From: an uncultured Spirochaetales bacterium
Lineage (GTDB): Bacteria; Spirochaetota; Spirochaetia; Sphaerochaetales; Sphaerochaetaceae
Direction: 5' to 3'
Assembly: GCA_934276695.1 (NCBI GenBank)
Contig: CAKQTF010000011.1
Coordinates: forward strand, 1 to 14,945
DNA length: 14,945 nt
Positions 6,465 through 12,869 of this stretch are shown piece by piece. The translations under genes were made by a program, and so were the position numbers. Each line of letters begins with the position of its first letter. Positions within the stretch are counted from its first letter, which is position 1. The notes under the pieces were generated by a model. That model did not search any database and was not told where the DNA came from. It was given only the letters and a program-made list of their open reading frames with translations.

Positions 6465-7265
6465 TTATTTAGGCTGCTTTCCGATATATGCAAGGATGCC
6501 GCCATCAACGTAAAGGACATGTCCATTAACGAAGTTAGAAGCATCGGATGCAAGGAATACAGCAGGTCCCTGCAGATCCTCTGGTGTGCCCCAGCGGGCT
6601 GCTGGTGTCTTCGCAACGATGAACTGATCAAATGGATGCCTTGATCCATCCGGCTGTCTCTCTCTGAGAGGAGCTGTCTGAGGAGTTGCGATATACCCAG
6701 GTCCAATGCCATTGCACTGGATGTTGTACTCGCCATACTCAGATGCGATGTTCCTTGTGAGCATCTTGAGACCGCCCTTTGCGGCAGCATAAGCAGATAC
6801 AGTCTCTCTTCCGAGCTCACTCATCATTGAGCAGATGTTGATGATCTTTCCATGTCCCTGCTTGATCATTGATGGGATGACTGCCTTTGATACGATGAAC
6901 GGTGCATTGAGATCGACATCGATTACCTGTCTGAACTCGCTTGCCTTCATCTCGCACATCGGGATCCTCTTTATGATTCCTGCATTGTTTACCAGGATAT
7001 CGATATGGCCATAATCCTTAAGGATCTCAGCTGTTGTTGCATTGACTGCGTCCTCATCTGTGACATCGCATACATATCCCTTTACAGGAATGCCTGCTTC
7101 CTTGTATGCAGCGAGGCCTCTCTCTACGAATTCCTCTTTGATATCGTTGAAAACAATCTTTGCACCAGCCTTAGCGAATGCAGTTGCGATAGCGAATCCA
7201 ATACCATAGGATGCTCCGGTTACCCATGCAACCTTTCCCTCAAGGGAGAAATCCTTCATTTCCAT
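6465..7265 (-). CDS. kduD: 2-dehydro-3-deoxy-D-gluconate 5-dehydrogenase (KduD), SDR family
   Basis: A 266-residue classical short-chain dehydrogenase. Motifs: cofactor loop TGASYGIG (16-23), NNAG (93-96), catalytic Ser146 and Tyr159-x3-Lys163 (YAAAK), then GPGYIATP, and the C-terminal FVNGHVLYVDGG typical of the KduD/gluconate 5-dehydrogenase group. Placement directly after kduI indicates reduction of 2,5-diketo-3-deoxygluconate to 2-keto-3-deoxygluconate with NAD(P)H in the cytoplasm, part of unsaturated uronate catabolism from pectin or glycosaminoglycans. On motifs alone, gluconate 5-dehydrogenase is the alternative. The ATG at 7265 has GGAGG eight bases upstream; a TTG codon at 7280 would extend the frame but lies before that site. 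kduI ends 27 bases upstream, so the two are co-transcribed. Confidence 0.9.
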   Translation of the reverse strand: MEMKDFSLEGKVAWVTGASYGIGFAIATAFAKAGAKIVFNDIKEEFVERGLAAYKEAGIPVKGYVCDVTDEDAVNATTAEILKDYGHIDILVNNAGIIKRIPMCEMKASEFRQVIDVDLNAPFIVSKAVIPSMIKQGHGKIINICSMMSELGRETVSAYAAAKGGLKMLTRNIASEYGEYNIQCNGIGPGYIATPQTAPLRERQPDGSRHPFDQFIVAKTPAARWGTPEDLQGPAVFLASDASNFVNGHVLYVDGGILAYIGKQPK

Positions 7266-7292
7266 TTCTATTGCCTCCAATAAAATCTATGC

Positions 7293-8135
7293 TTATCTAA
7301 GATCTTCTGTCTTGATCCAGTCCTGATCATCATAAGCTCTGTTCTCACCGCACATAGCCCAGATGAATGTATAGTTGGATGTACCGCATCCTGAGTGGAT
7401 AGACCAGCTTGGGTTGATCACAGCCTCATCATTATGCATTATGATGTGCCTTGTCTCTGATGGCTCACCCATGAAGTGGAATACAACATTCTCTTCCTTG
7501 ATATCGAAGTAGAAGTATACTTCCATTCTTCTCTCATGAGTATGGACAGGCATTGTGTTCCATACGCTTCCCTCCTCAAGGTGTGTGAGGCCCATTGAGA
7601 GCTGGCAGGTATCGAGGACATCCGGATGGATGTACTGGTTGATTGTCCTCTCGTTGCTTGTAGCCTGGGATCCGAGGTGCTTATGGATTGCCTTGTCCAG
7701 AGGGATATGCTTTAAAGGATATGCCTTATGAGCCGGTGTTGTTGTGATGTAGAACTTAGCAGGAGCATCAGCTGAATCAGAAGTGAACAGGACTTCCTTT
7801 GTTCCCATCGGAACATAGATACCATCAAAGTGGTCCATTACATAGTCCTGGCCATCTACTGTGATCTTTCCCTTTCCGCCGACATTGATGCATCCAAGCT
7901 CTCTTCTCTCGAGGAAGTACTTGACTCCGAAGTTCTTCCATGGATCAATGTTCTTCTCAAGATTGACTGTCTCCTTAACAGGCATTGCACCCATTACGAC
8001 AATCCTGTCGACATGTGAATATACACAGCTCACATCATCAGCCTTGAAGATTCCTGTGATCAGGAATTCATCCCTGAGCTCATCGGTTGTCATTCTCTTG
8101 AATGGTTCCTTTCCTGTTGAATAACGAATATCCAT
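7293..8135 (-). CDS. kduI: 5-dehydro-4-deoxy-D-glucuronate isomerase (KduI)
   Basis: A 280-residue cupin isomerase of the usual KduI length. It converts 5-keto-4-deoxyuronate, released from unsaturated oligogalacturonates, to 2,5-diketo-3-deoxygluconate. The zinc ligands are visible as His198, His200 and Glu205 in MPVHTHERRMEVYF and His247 in PSWSIHSGCGTSNYTFIWA. The N-terminal half carries the conserved NVGGKGKITVDG and DGIYVPMGT segments. AAGGAG lies seven to eight bases before the ATG at 8135, giving a clear start. The gene starts 20 bases after the gntR stop and precedes kduD by 27 bases, forming one transcription unit with the regulator first. The pectinesterase elsewhere in the window fits the same substrate chain. 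Confidence 0.95.
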   Translation of the reverse strand: MDIRYSTGKEPFKRMTTDELRDEFLITGIFKADDVSCVYSHVDRIVVMGAMPVKETVNLEKNIDPWKNFGVKYFLERRELGCINVGGKGKITVDGQDYVMDHFDGIYVPMGTKEVLFTSDSADAPAKFYITTTPAHKAYPLKHIPLDKAIHKHLGSQATSNERTINQYIHPDVLDTCQLSMGLTHLEEGSVWNTMPVHTHERRMEVYFYFDIKEENVVFHFMGEPSETRHIIMHNDEAVINPSWSIHSGCGTSNYTFIWAMCGENRAYDDQDWIKTEDLR

Positions 8136-8155
8136 TTACGTTCTCCTTTTATATC

Positions 8156-8830
8156 TCATTTGTAATTGATCAGATTATCCCTATAGAAGTCCTCGCTTCT
8201 ATTCTCAATCCGCCTAAGCCCGCCATTGAAGTGGTACTCAATCAGTGCAGGCAGGTCTTTGACATCCCCGCTCTTTATCATATCAAGCATCTGCTGATGC
8301 TCTGTTATGATTGCCTCGAAGTCTCCGACCTTGACAATATCCAGCATTCTGAATCTCGTGTAATGCACACTCTCGTTTATAAGGCTCCATATATACATCG
8401 CATTCATCTTCTCATAGAAGAACGAATGGAAATCAGCATCGAGCTTATAGAACTCAGACGGAATGAACTCTCCCGAGAGCAGGATCCGCTCCTTCCTTAT
8501 TATGTGCTCAAGGTCTTCAATATCGAATGCTGTTGCCCTGGCTGTGAAATCAGAGATTATGCGGCCTTCGAGAATGGATCTCAGGAATATCATCTGGCAT
8601 GTGACTGAGTAATCAATCTTCGAGACCCTTGTGTACTGATATGGCTCACTCTCTACAAGCCCTGTATCAACAAGCCTCTGAAGAGCTGTCCGGACAGGAG
8701 TCCTGGATGCAGAAAAGCGCTCACATAGCCTTATCTCTGTAAGCTCCTCTCCTGGTCTGAGTGTCAGATTGAGAATCTCATGCTTAAGAGTCTCGAATAT
8801 AACAGATGCTAAATCCTTTGAATTCTGCAT
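8156..8830 (-). CDS. GntR-family regulator, FCD (FadR-type) subfamily, of the kdu operon
   Basis: A 224-residue transcription factor. Residues 8-70 form the winged helix: LKHEILNLTLRPGEELTEI, then RFSASRTPVRTALQRL as recognition-helix region, ending in GLVE. Residues 80-215 form the helical FCD effector domain. The FCD metal-binding residues are present as Asp131-x3-His135, His178 and His200. This subfamily commonly senses uronates and other carboxylic acids (UxuR, ExuR and KdgR-like proteins). It heads the operon gntR-kduI-kduD, with kduI 20 bases away, so autoregulation with a uronate-derived inducer is likely. The ATG at 8830 has only a weak AGGA very close to it, but no other in-frame start is nearby. 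The effector is inferred. Confidence 0.9.
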   Translation of the reverse strand: MQNSKDLASVIFETLKHEILNLTLRPGEELTEIRLCERFSASRTPVRTALQRLVDTGLVESEPYQYTRVSKIDYSVTCQMIFLRSILEGRIISDFTARATAFDIEDLEHIIRKERILLSGEFIPSEFYKLDADFHSFFYEKMNAMYIWSLINESVHYTRFRMLDIVKVGDFEAIITEHQQMLDMIKSGDVKDLPALIEYHFNGGLRRIENRSEDFYRDNLINYK

Positions 8831-8833
8831 AAT

Positions 8834-8855
8834 CCTATCTCATTTACAGGATAGG
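8834..8855. repeat. Inverted repeat in the gntR leader
   Basis: CCTATC (8834-8839) and GATAGG (8850-8855) form six-base arms with a ten-base loop. On the minus-strand transcript the 3' arm overlaps the AGGA in front of the gntR ATG. A hairpin here would cover the ribosome-binding site, or the arms could be half-sites for a protein. Confidence 0.35.
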
Positions 8856-8902
8856 GCTCATTCTCATGATTGTAAAGCATAATTTTAATTCATTTTCCGA
8901 AT

Positions 8903-8912
8903 TTGTATACAT
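8903..8912. promoter_or_regulatory. Probable operator of the GntR regulator
   Basis: TTGTATACAT contains the perfect palindrome TGTATACA (8904-8911). GTATAC-centred palindromes such as TTGGTATACCAA are known for UxuR/ExuR-type FCD regulators. The site overlaps the -10 of the gntR promoter, as expected of a repressor operator. Confidence 0.5.
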
Positions 8913-8933
8913 TCTCGCATTTTTAATTCACAA
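8904..8933 (-). promoter_or_regulatory. Candidate promoter of gntR-kduI-kduD
   Basis: On the minus strand, TTGTGA (8928-8933) and TATACA (8904-8909) are separated by 18 bases, each matching the consensus at 4/6. The -10 lies in the TTGTATACAT palindrome. The leader to the ATG at 8830 would be about 65 bases. Confidence 0.35.
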
Positions 8934-8992
8934 AGAAACAGTATTAAGTCATTTCTTCTATTACTTCAATCTAAATGCTAGAATATCCGAAT

Positions 8993-9652
8993 ATGATAAA
9001 CATAGGAAATGACTGGCAGCCATTCTTTGACGCAGAGCAGAGCCAGAGCTATTATCAGGATCTCAGGCAGTTCCTGAAATCTGAATACAGAACGAGGACG
9101 GTATATCCTCCGATGGATAAGATCTTCAATGCCTTCCATCTCACTGCGATAGCAGAGACGAAGGTGATAATAGTCGGGCAGGACCCATATCATGAGGAAG
9201 GACAGGCCATGGGGCTTTCCTTCTCTGTAAGCGAGGATGTCGACGAGCCCCCATCACTTAAGAACATACATGAGGAGATAATGAGGGAAGATGTGCTCCA
9301 GGGCCCATGGTCAAGGGATCTGACGAGGTGGGCAGAACAGGGAGTCCTGCTTCTCAACAGCACGCTGACTGTTGAGGCACATAGGGCAGCATCCCACGCC
9401 GGGCATGGCTGGGAGACGCTTACAGACAGGGCCATCGGGCTTCTCGGAGAAGATGAGAGGCCTAAGGTGTTCATGCTGTGGGGCAGCTATGCCAGAAGCA
9501 AGAAGAGCCTGATAAAGTGCCGCAGCCATCTTATCCTTGAATCGGCACATCCGAGCCCGCTGAGCGCATACAGGGGATTCTTCGGCAATAACCATTTCAG
9601 GCTATGCAATGAATTCCTTGCCAGGAACAATGAGGAGATGATCAGATGGTAA
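8993..9652 (+). CDS. ung: Uracil-DNA glycosylase, family 1
   Basis: A 219-residue enzyme that excises uracil from DNA in base-excision repair. Family 1 motifs are complete: GQDPYH (62-67) with catalytic Asp64, LLLNSTLTV (119-127) with the uracil-binding Asn, and HPSPLSAYRGFFG (186-198) with catalytic His186 and the DNA-intercalation loop. The start at 8993 (MINIGNDW) is chosen because this is a common Ung N-terminus; an in-frame ATG at 8975 would add six residues. Neither has a clear Shine-Dalgarno. The last seven bases overlap the start of the sugar kinase, so the two are translationally coupled. No functional link with the kinase is evident. Confidence 0.96.
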   Translation: MINIGNDWQPFFDAEQSQSYYQDLRQFLKSEYRTRTVYPPMDKIFNAFHLTAIAETKVIIVGQDPYHEEGQAMGLSFSVSEDVDEPPSLKNIHEEIMREDVLQGPWSRDLTRWAEQGVLLLNSTLTVEAHRAASHAGHGWETLTDRAIGLLGEDERPKVFMLWGSYARSKKSLIKCRSHLILESAHPSPLSAYRGFFGNNHFRLCNEFLARNNEEMIRW

Positions 9653-10518
9653 GTCCTGACTTCATATCATTCGGTGAGATCCTATTCGACTGCTTTGACG
9701 GAATGCAGACACTCGGAGGTGCCCCGCTGAATGTCAGCGTGCATCTCTCAAGGCTGGGATTCGGAGGCTGCATCATAAGCGCTGTCGGAAACGATAGCCT
9801 CGGGAGAAAGGCCCTTGAGGAAATAAGGAATACAGGCCTCAGCACAGAGAGAATAGCAGTGCTTGATGGCGTTGCAACAGGACGCGCAGACGTCGTGCTC
9901 TCTGCTGATGATGCTGATTATGAATTCAACTCCCCTGCTGCCTGGGATATGATCCCATACCCGGAAAGGATTGAAAGCCATGCATCCGTCATCTATTTCG
10001 GCACTCTGGCACAGAGATGCGCTGCGAGCAGGACTGCTCTCAGACGCCTTCTTAGTAATATGACAGCAGATACTGTGTTCTTTGACGTGAATATAAGGAA
10101 GAGCTTCTATACCGGCGATATAATAAGAGAGGGACTCAGAGCAGCAACCGTGCTCAAGATGAATGATGCCGAAGTGCCTATTGTGCTCAGGGAATCCGGA
10201 TGCTCCTCTCCTGATGAGATCTGCAGAAGGTATTCCGTTTCCGATGTAATAATCACAGAAGGGAAGCAAGGCTCCTCGCTCATAAAGAATGACGGAAGCA
10301 TAACACGCTACAGCGCAGGCAGCTCTGATGCTGTTGATACAGTCGGAGCCGGAGACAGCCTCTCTGCTGGCTTCATCGCTTCGCTTCTCAAGGGAATGAC
10401 AACAGAAGAAGCCCTCCGCATAGGCTCAGTGCTTGCTGACTATGTTGTCACAAAGCATGGTGCGACTCCTGAATATGATGAGAAGATCAAGAGCAAACTG
10501 AAGGAACTGCTCGGCTGA
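9646..10518 (+). CDS. PfkB-family carbohydrate kinase (fructokinase-like)
   Basis: A 290-residue cytoplasmic sugar kinase of the ribokinase/PfkB family. Signature 1 is GGAPLNVSVHLSRLG (24-38), and signature 2 is DTVGAGDSLSAGF (231-243) with the anion hole GAGD (234-237) and catalytic base Asp237. FDVNIR (146-151) is the usual mid-domain motif. GEILFD at the N-terminus and the overall pattern fit fructokinases best. 2-keto-3-deoxygluconate kinase (KdgK) is a real alternative and would complete the kdu pathway in this window; motifs alone do not separate the two. The ATG overlaps the ung stop (ATGGTAA) with GAGGAG about ten bases upstream. An AT-rich repeat region follows; no hairpin terminator was found directly after the stop on this strand. 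Confidence 0.88.
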   Translation: MVSPDFISFGEILFDCFDGMQTLGGAPLNVSVHLSRLGFGGCIISAVGNDSLGRKALEEIRNTGLSTERIAVLDGVATGRADVVLSADDADYEFNSPAAWDMIPYPERIESHASVIYFGTLAQRCAASRTALRRLLSNMTADTVFFDVNIRKSFYTGDIIREGLRAATVLKMNDAEVPIVLRESGCSSPDEICRRYSVSDVIITEGKQGSSLIKNDGSITRYSAGSSDAVDTVGAGDSLSAGFIASLLKGMTTEEALRIGSVLADYVVTKHGATPEYDEKIKSKLKELLG

Positions 10519-10530
10519 GCATAACATCTA

Positions 10531-10594
10531 TTTCCCTTTTTTGTGGCATTTCATTTCCCATTTTTGTGGTATTTTATTTCCCATTTTGTGATAA
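10531..10594. repeat. Tandem 23-bp repeat, 2.7 copies
   Basis: Two full units, at 10531-10553 and 10554-10576, share TTTCCC[A/T]TTTTTGTGG[C/T]ATTT[C/T]A. A third, truncated and degenerate unit begins at 10577 (TTTCCCATTTTGTGATAA). They mark the boundary between the pfkB gene and the AT-rich accessory island. Multiple short direct repeats occur at the ends of some insertion sequences (IS21 family, for example), so this may be the end of a lost element. No transposase is present, so that is inference. Confidence 0.8.
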
Positions 10595-10611
10595 ATACTA
10601 CATGAAGATAA

Positions 10612-10645
10612 AGAAAATGCTCCCTATACCATAGGTACAGAGAGC
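10612..10645 (-). terminator. Hairpin with T-rich tail, minus strand
   Basis: GCTCCCT (10619-10625) pairs with AGAGAGC (10639-10645) with one mismatch, and the minus-strand 3' side reads ATTTTCTTT. It lies after the surface-protein remnant and the two small minus-strand genes. The 25 bases 10620-10644 match 12837-12861 at about 18 positions, so it belongs to a repeated hairpin type. Confidence 0.5.
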
Positions 10646-10670
10646 TCAATACCATAAACACTAAAGAAGA

Positions 10671-10810
10671 TTATTCGGCAATCACCTTGAAATTTTCGCC
10701 ATCAGGAACAGATTTAAAACCATCAGCTAAGAAACTCGTATTCTACCCTTCTGCAGAGTAATCATTTTCCATTGTCTTCGGACTTTTGCCCCCTTTGCAG
10801 TATATCCGCC
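10671..10810 (-). pseudogene. Remnant of a surface-protein C-terminus with an in-frame TAG
   Basis: One minus-strand frame, broken only by TAG at 10743-10745, reads KGGKSPKTMENDYSAEG, stop, NTSFLADGFKSVPDGENFKV, then IAE and TAA at 10671-10673. The continuity on both sides of the stop suggests a decayed gene, with TAG probably from a Trp codon. The ending resembles that of the lipoprotein at 13084-13998 (NPDEDWVAKNCTVEASGDYF, then IVKSK) and the common '..NFVADGYKV....Y.V' tails of beta-helix surface proteins. No start codon or upstream part remains; the frame closes at a TAA just upstream, near the next gene. This is a gene fragment, not a coding sequence. The kinship with the lipoprotein is by eye. 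Confidence 0.5.
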
Positions 10811-10828
10811 ACAAACATGCAGATTGAT

Positions 10829-11194
10829 TTACTTTGCCCTTGGAATTTTATTAACACTATCTAGAAATCCTACCATACCTGCTTTCATAGACTCAGATAC
10901 TGTTTTATTTCTTTCTTCCTTTTGTAATTGCTTTCTAATTGCAAGTTCTAACTCACTCTCATCGCTTATTTTTGTTTTTTTCAGTACCTGAATCCTGGAA
11001 AAACGCTTTAGTTTTTTAGTATCCCAAATGTATATAGCACCATCCTCATCAGACGAAAGATATACTCTCTTACTGGTATGAGTCGCACGGGAATAACCTG
11101 AATCAGCTAAACAGAAATCTTTCTTAAATAGTTTATTTAAACTTACATAACAAGAATTACCGACATAAAAAACTTCTTTGATTGTAGCACTCAT
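10829..11194 (-). CDS. Small protein of unknown function (121 aa), second gene of an accessory pair
   Basis: An unrecognised 121-residue soluble protein with no signal peptide or membrane segment. The N-terminal ~65 residues are likely beta-rich (KEVFYVGNSCYVSLNKLF, then AIYIWDTKKL). A charged, probably helical stretch follows (about 76-100, ESELELAIRKQLQKEERNK), then a basic tail. The ATG at 11194 lies three bases after the stop of the 68-residue gene, with only a weak AGGA, so translation is probably coupled. Base composition is clearly more AT-rich than in the flanking metabolic genes, suggesting acquisition. The pair sits downstream of a promoter with a poly-G spacer. A two-gene toxin-antitoxin or immunity unit is conceivable from size and layout, but no such family was recognised. 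Confidence 0.65.
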   Translation of the reverse strand: MSATIKEVFYVGNSCYVSLNKLFKKDFCLADSGYSRATHTSKRVYLSSDEDGAIYIWDTKKLKRFSRIQVLKKTKISDESELELAIRKQLQKEERNKTVSESMKAGMVGFLDSVNKIPRAK

Positions 11195-11197
11195 ATT

Positions 11198-11404
11198 TTA
11201 TAGTCCTACATAACGAACCGTTTCTTCATTACCACTTTCATACCATACTTTAAGCCATCCACTATCATCAATATAGGAAACACTATTAGCGGTATATCCC
11301 TGCAATCTTCCACGATTCAAATAACGTATCATTTTCTCTTCGTGTGTTCCGCTAATAACAGCTCTTAGCAATCTACTACTATCAACGTATGCAGTTTCAA
11401 TCAT
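11198..11404 (-). CDS. Small protein of unknown function (68 aa), first gene of an accessory pair
   Basis: An unrecognised 68-residue soluble protein. Its second half reads as a small beta-sheet module (GYTANSVSYIDDSGWLKVWY, then ETVRYVG) and the first half is mixed charged. The start is very well supported: GGAGGT at 11411-11416 with six bases of spacing to the ATG at 11404. The 121-residue gene follows after three bases. Upstream lies the perfect -35 TTGACA with a G7 spacer tract. The region is AT-rich compared with its neighbours. No function can be assigned. Confidence 0.72.
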   Translation of the reverse strand: MIETAYVDSSRLLRAVISGTHEEKMIRYLNRGRLQGYTANSVSYIDDSGWLKVWYESGNEETVRYVGL

Positions 11405-11428
11405 AAAACCACCTCCAAGTTTTTCTAC

Positions 11429-11452
11429 AGAATACCCCCCCGCTTATGTCAA
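11429..11452 (-). promoter_or_regulatory. Promoter with G7 tract in a short spacer (putative phase-variable promoter)
   Basis: On the minus strand, TTGACA (11447-11452, 6/6) is followed by TAAGC, seven Gs (11441-11435) and TATTCT (11429-11434, 4/6). The spacer is only 12 bases, five short of optimal, so as sequenced this arrangement should be weak or off. A gain of about five Gs would bring it to 17. TAGAAA, 19 bases from the -35, is a poorer alternative -10. The position relative to the GGAGGT and ATG of the 68-residue gene is right for its promoter. Confidence 0.5.
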
Positions 11453-11504
11453 CACCAATTGTTACAAATTTCTATTTTTGTGTTTTTGTCACTAGAATTT
11501 TAGA

Positions 11505-11510
11505 TATAAT
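11505..11510 (+). promoter_or_regulatory. Candidate -10 element for the MFS gene
   Basis: TATAAT (6/6), with a predicted start near 11517 and a leader of about 97 bases. No good -35 lies 16-18 bases upstream; TTGTCA (11486-11491) is only 13 bases away. The expected leader begins with a hairpin: CTCAGA (11519-11524) pairs with TCTGAG (11534-11539). Confidence 0.3.
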
Positions 11511-11613
11511 AACACCCACTCAGAGCTGTGGATTCTGAGATATTTCTATCTACTACAGGAAGTAATCCTACTGTTATGTAATAGTTAACTCACTTGTTTT
11601 CAAAGGATAATCA

Positions 11614-12831
11614 ATGATGCTACTATCTTGGCTGATGAGAAAAGGCACAGCAATCAGTTACAATGGAACAATAAAGGCATTCTTTGTTGCGTATATAGTA
11701 CAGGCAGTCGTGAACAATTTCGTTCCGCTGCTCTTCCTGATTCTACAGAAGGAATATGGAATACCTCTGTCACAGATCACAATGCTGATCACAATCAACT
11801 TCACGCTTCAGCTGCTGATTGACTGGGCATCAGCAGTATTCATTGACAGGATAGGATACAGAGCATCTGTGCTCATTGCCCACTTCTCTGCGGCACTTGG
11901 GCTTGTGATGCTTGCATTCCTTCCAGAGATCATGCCATCACACTTTGCAGGTCTTCTCATATCTGTGCTTCTCTATGCAGTCGGAGGCGGACTGATTGAG
12001 GTGATGATAAGCCCGATTGTCGAAGCCTGCCCTACCGATAACAAAGCAAGCACAATGAGCCTGCTCCACTCTTTCTATAACTGGGGAAGCGCTGGCGTGA
12101 TAATAATCACAACCATTCTGCTCAGGGTCCTAGGAAGTGCAAGCTGGAAGCTTCTTGCCATCCTCTGGGCCCTTATCCCGATAATCAATGGGATCATATT
12201 CACCAGGGTTCCAATTGCATCTCTTGTTGAGGATGATGAAGGAATGACAATATCTGAGCTCTTCAGGAATAAGGCATTCTGGTTCTTTGTTGTCCTTATG
12301 ATGTGCTCCGGTGCAAGCGAGCAGTCAGTCGGGCAATGGGCAAGCACAATAGCAGAGAAAGGCCTAAGCATATCAAAGACACTAGGAGACCTTGCAGGCC
12401 CAGCCCTGTTTGCAATCATGCAGGGAACATCAAGGACTCTGTATGCAAAGTGCGGGAACAGGATAAAGCTTCAGAATCTGATGCTGTATTCAGCTGTGCT
12501 GTGCATTGCATCATATCTTCTTCTGATAATCTCTAAGAATCCTGTATTCTCACTGATCGGAATGGCGATAACAGGTTTTGCTGTCGGGATAATGTGGCCT
12601 GGCACATTCTCTCTTTCATCTGCATCACTTAAACGAGGTGGCACTGCAATGTTTGCACTGCTTGCACTTGCAGGAGACCTCGGCTGTTCTGCAGGACCTA
12701 CGCTTGCAGGCATGGTTGCATCTCTAACTGGTGACAATCTGAAGACAGGCATTGCTGCAAGCATAATATTCCCTGTGCTGATGGCTACGATGCTGCTCAT
12801 ATCATCAGGAAAGGATAATGATAATCATTAA
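11614..12831 (+). CDS. Major facilitator superfamily transporter
   Basis: A 405-residue polytopic membrane protein with the two-halves layout of MFS carriers, about 12 hydrophobic segments and a charged central loop near residues 195-215 (VEDDEGMTISELFRNK). Features typical of the sugar-porter-like and FucP-like branches are seen: an acidic/basic loop after the second segment (DRIGYRAS, about 78-85), a Gly-rich fourth segment (YAVGGGLIEVMISP) and HSFYNWGSAG. The substrate is unknown; sugars or oligosaccharides are plausible. The ATG at 11614 has AAAGGA six bases upstream, a good start. The gene is monocistronic, divergent from the 68-residue gene and convergent with the lipoprotein gene, and its base composition is like that of the metabolic genes rather than the island. 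Confidence 0.88.
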   Translation: MMLLSWLMRKGTAISYNGTIKAFFVAYIVQAVVNNFVPLLFLILQKEYGIPLSQITMLITINFTLQLLIDWASAVFIDRIGYRASVLIAHFSAALGLVMLAFLPEIMPSHFAGLLISVLLYAVGGGLIEVMISPIVEACPTDNKASTMSLLHSFYNWGSAGVIIITTILLRVLGSASWKLLAILWALIPIINGIIFTRVPIASLVEDDEGMTISELFRNKAFWFFVVLMMCSGASEQSVGQWASTIAEKGLSISKTLGDLAGPALFAIMQGTSRTLYAKCGNRIKLQNLMLYSAVLCIASYLLLIISKNPVFSLIGMAITGFAVGIMWPGTFSLSSASLKRGGTAMFALLALAGDLGCSAGPTLAGMVASLTGDNLKTGIAASIIFPVLMATMLLISSGKDNDNH

Positions 12832-12863
12832 AAACCCTCTCTATGCCAAAGACCTAGAGAGGG
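12830..12863. terminator. Hairpin after the MFS gene, T tail on the minus strand
   Basis: CCCTCTCTA (12835-12843) and TAGAGAGGG (12855-12863) form a perfect nine-base stem with an 11-base loop. The T run (complement of 12830-12834) follows on the minus strand. The plus strand has only the A run before the stem. It may serve both convergent transcripts but reads best as a minus-strand terminator. Confidence 0.6.
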
Positions 12864-12869
12864 AACGTA

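Noticed and set aside
6255..6644. Plus-strand open frame of 129 codons
   Set aside because: It runs antisense to kduD and the GNAT-like fragment and across the kduD terminator hairpin. Its composition is not protein-like and it has no ribosome-binding site.
7266..7280. TTG start five codons upstream for kduD
   Set aside because: It overlaps the GGAGG ribosome-binding site that fits the ATG at 7265.
7509..7524. GAAGTATACTTC palindrome as a GntR operator
   Set aside because: It lies within the kduI coding sequence over conserved codons (Glu-Val-Tyr-Phe). GTATAC occurs about as often in the window as chance predicts.
8102..8608. Plus-strand open frame of 168 codons
   Set aside because: It lies entirely antisense to the well-supported gntR and kduI genes and shows no family resemblance.
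9748..10269. Minus-strand open frame of 173 codons
   Set aside because: It is antisense to the PfkB kinase, whose motifs are clear. The frame is a by-product of its codon pattern.
10531..10594. CRISPR array
   Set aside because: The repeats are contiguous with no spacers, only 2.7 copies exist, and no cas genes are present.
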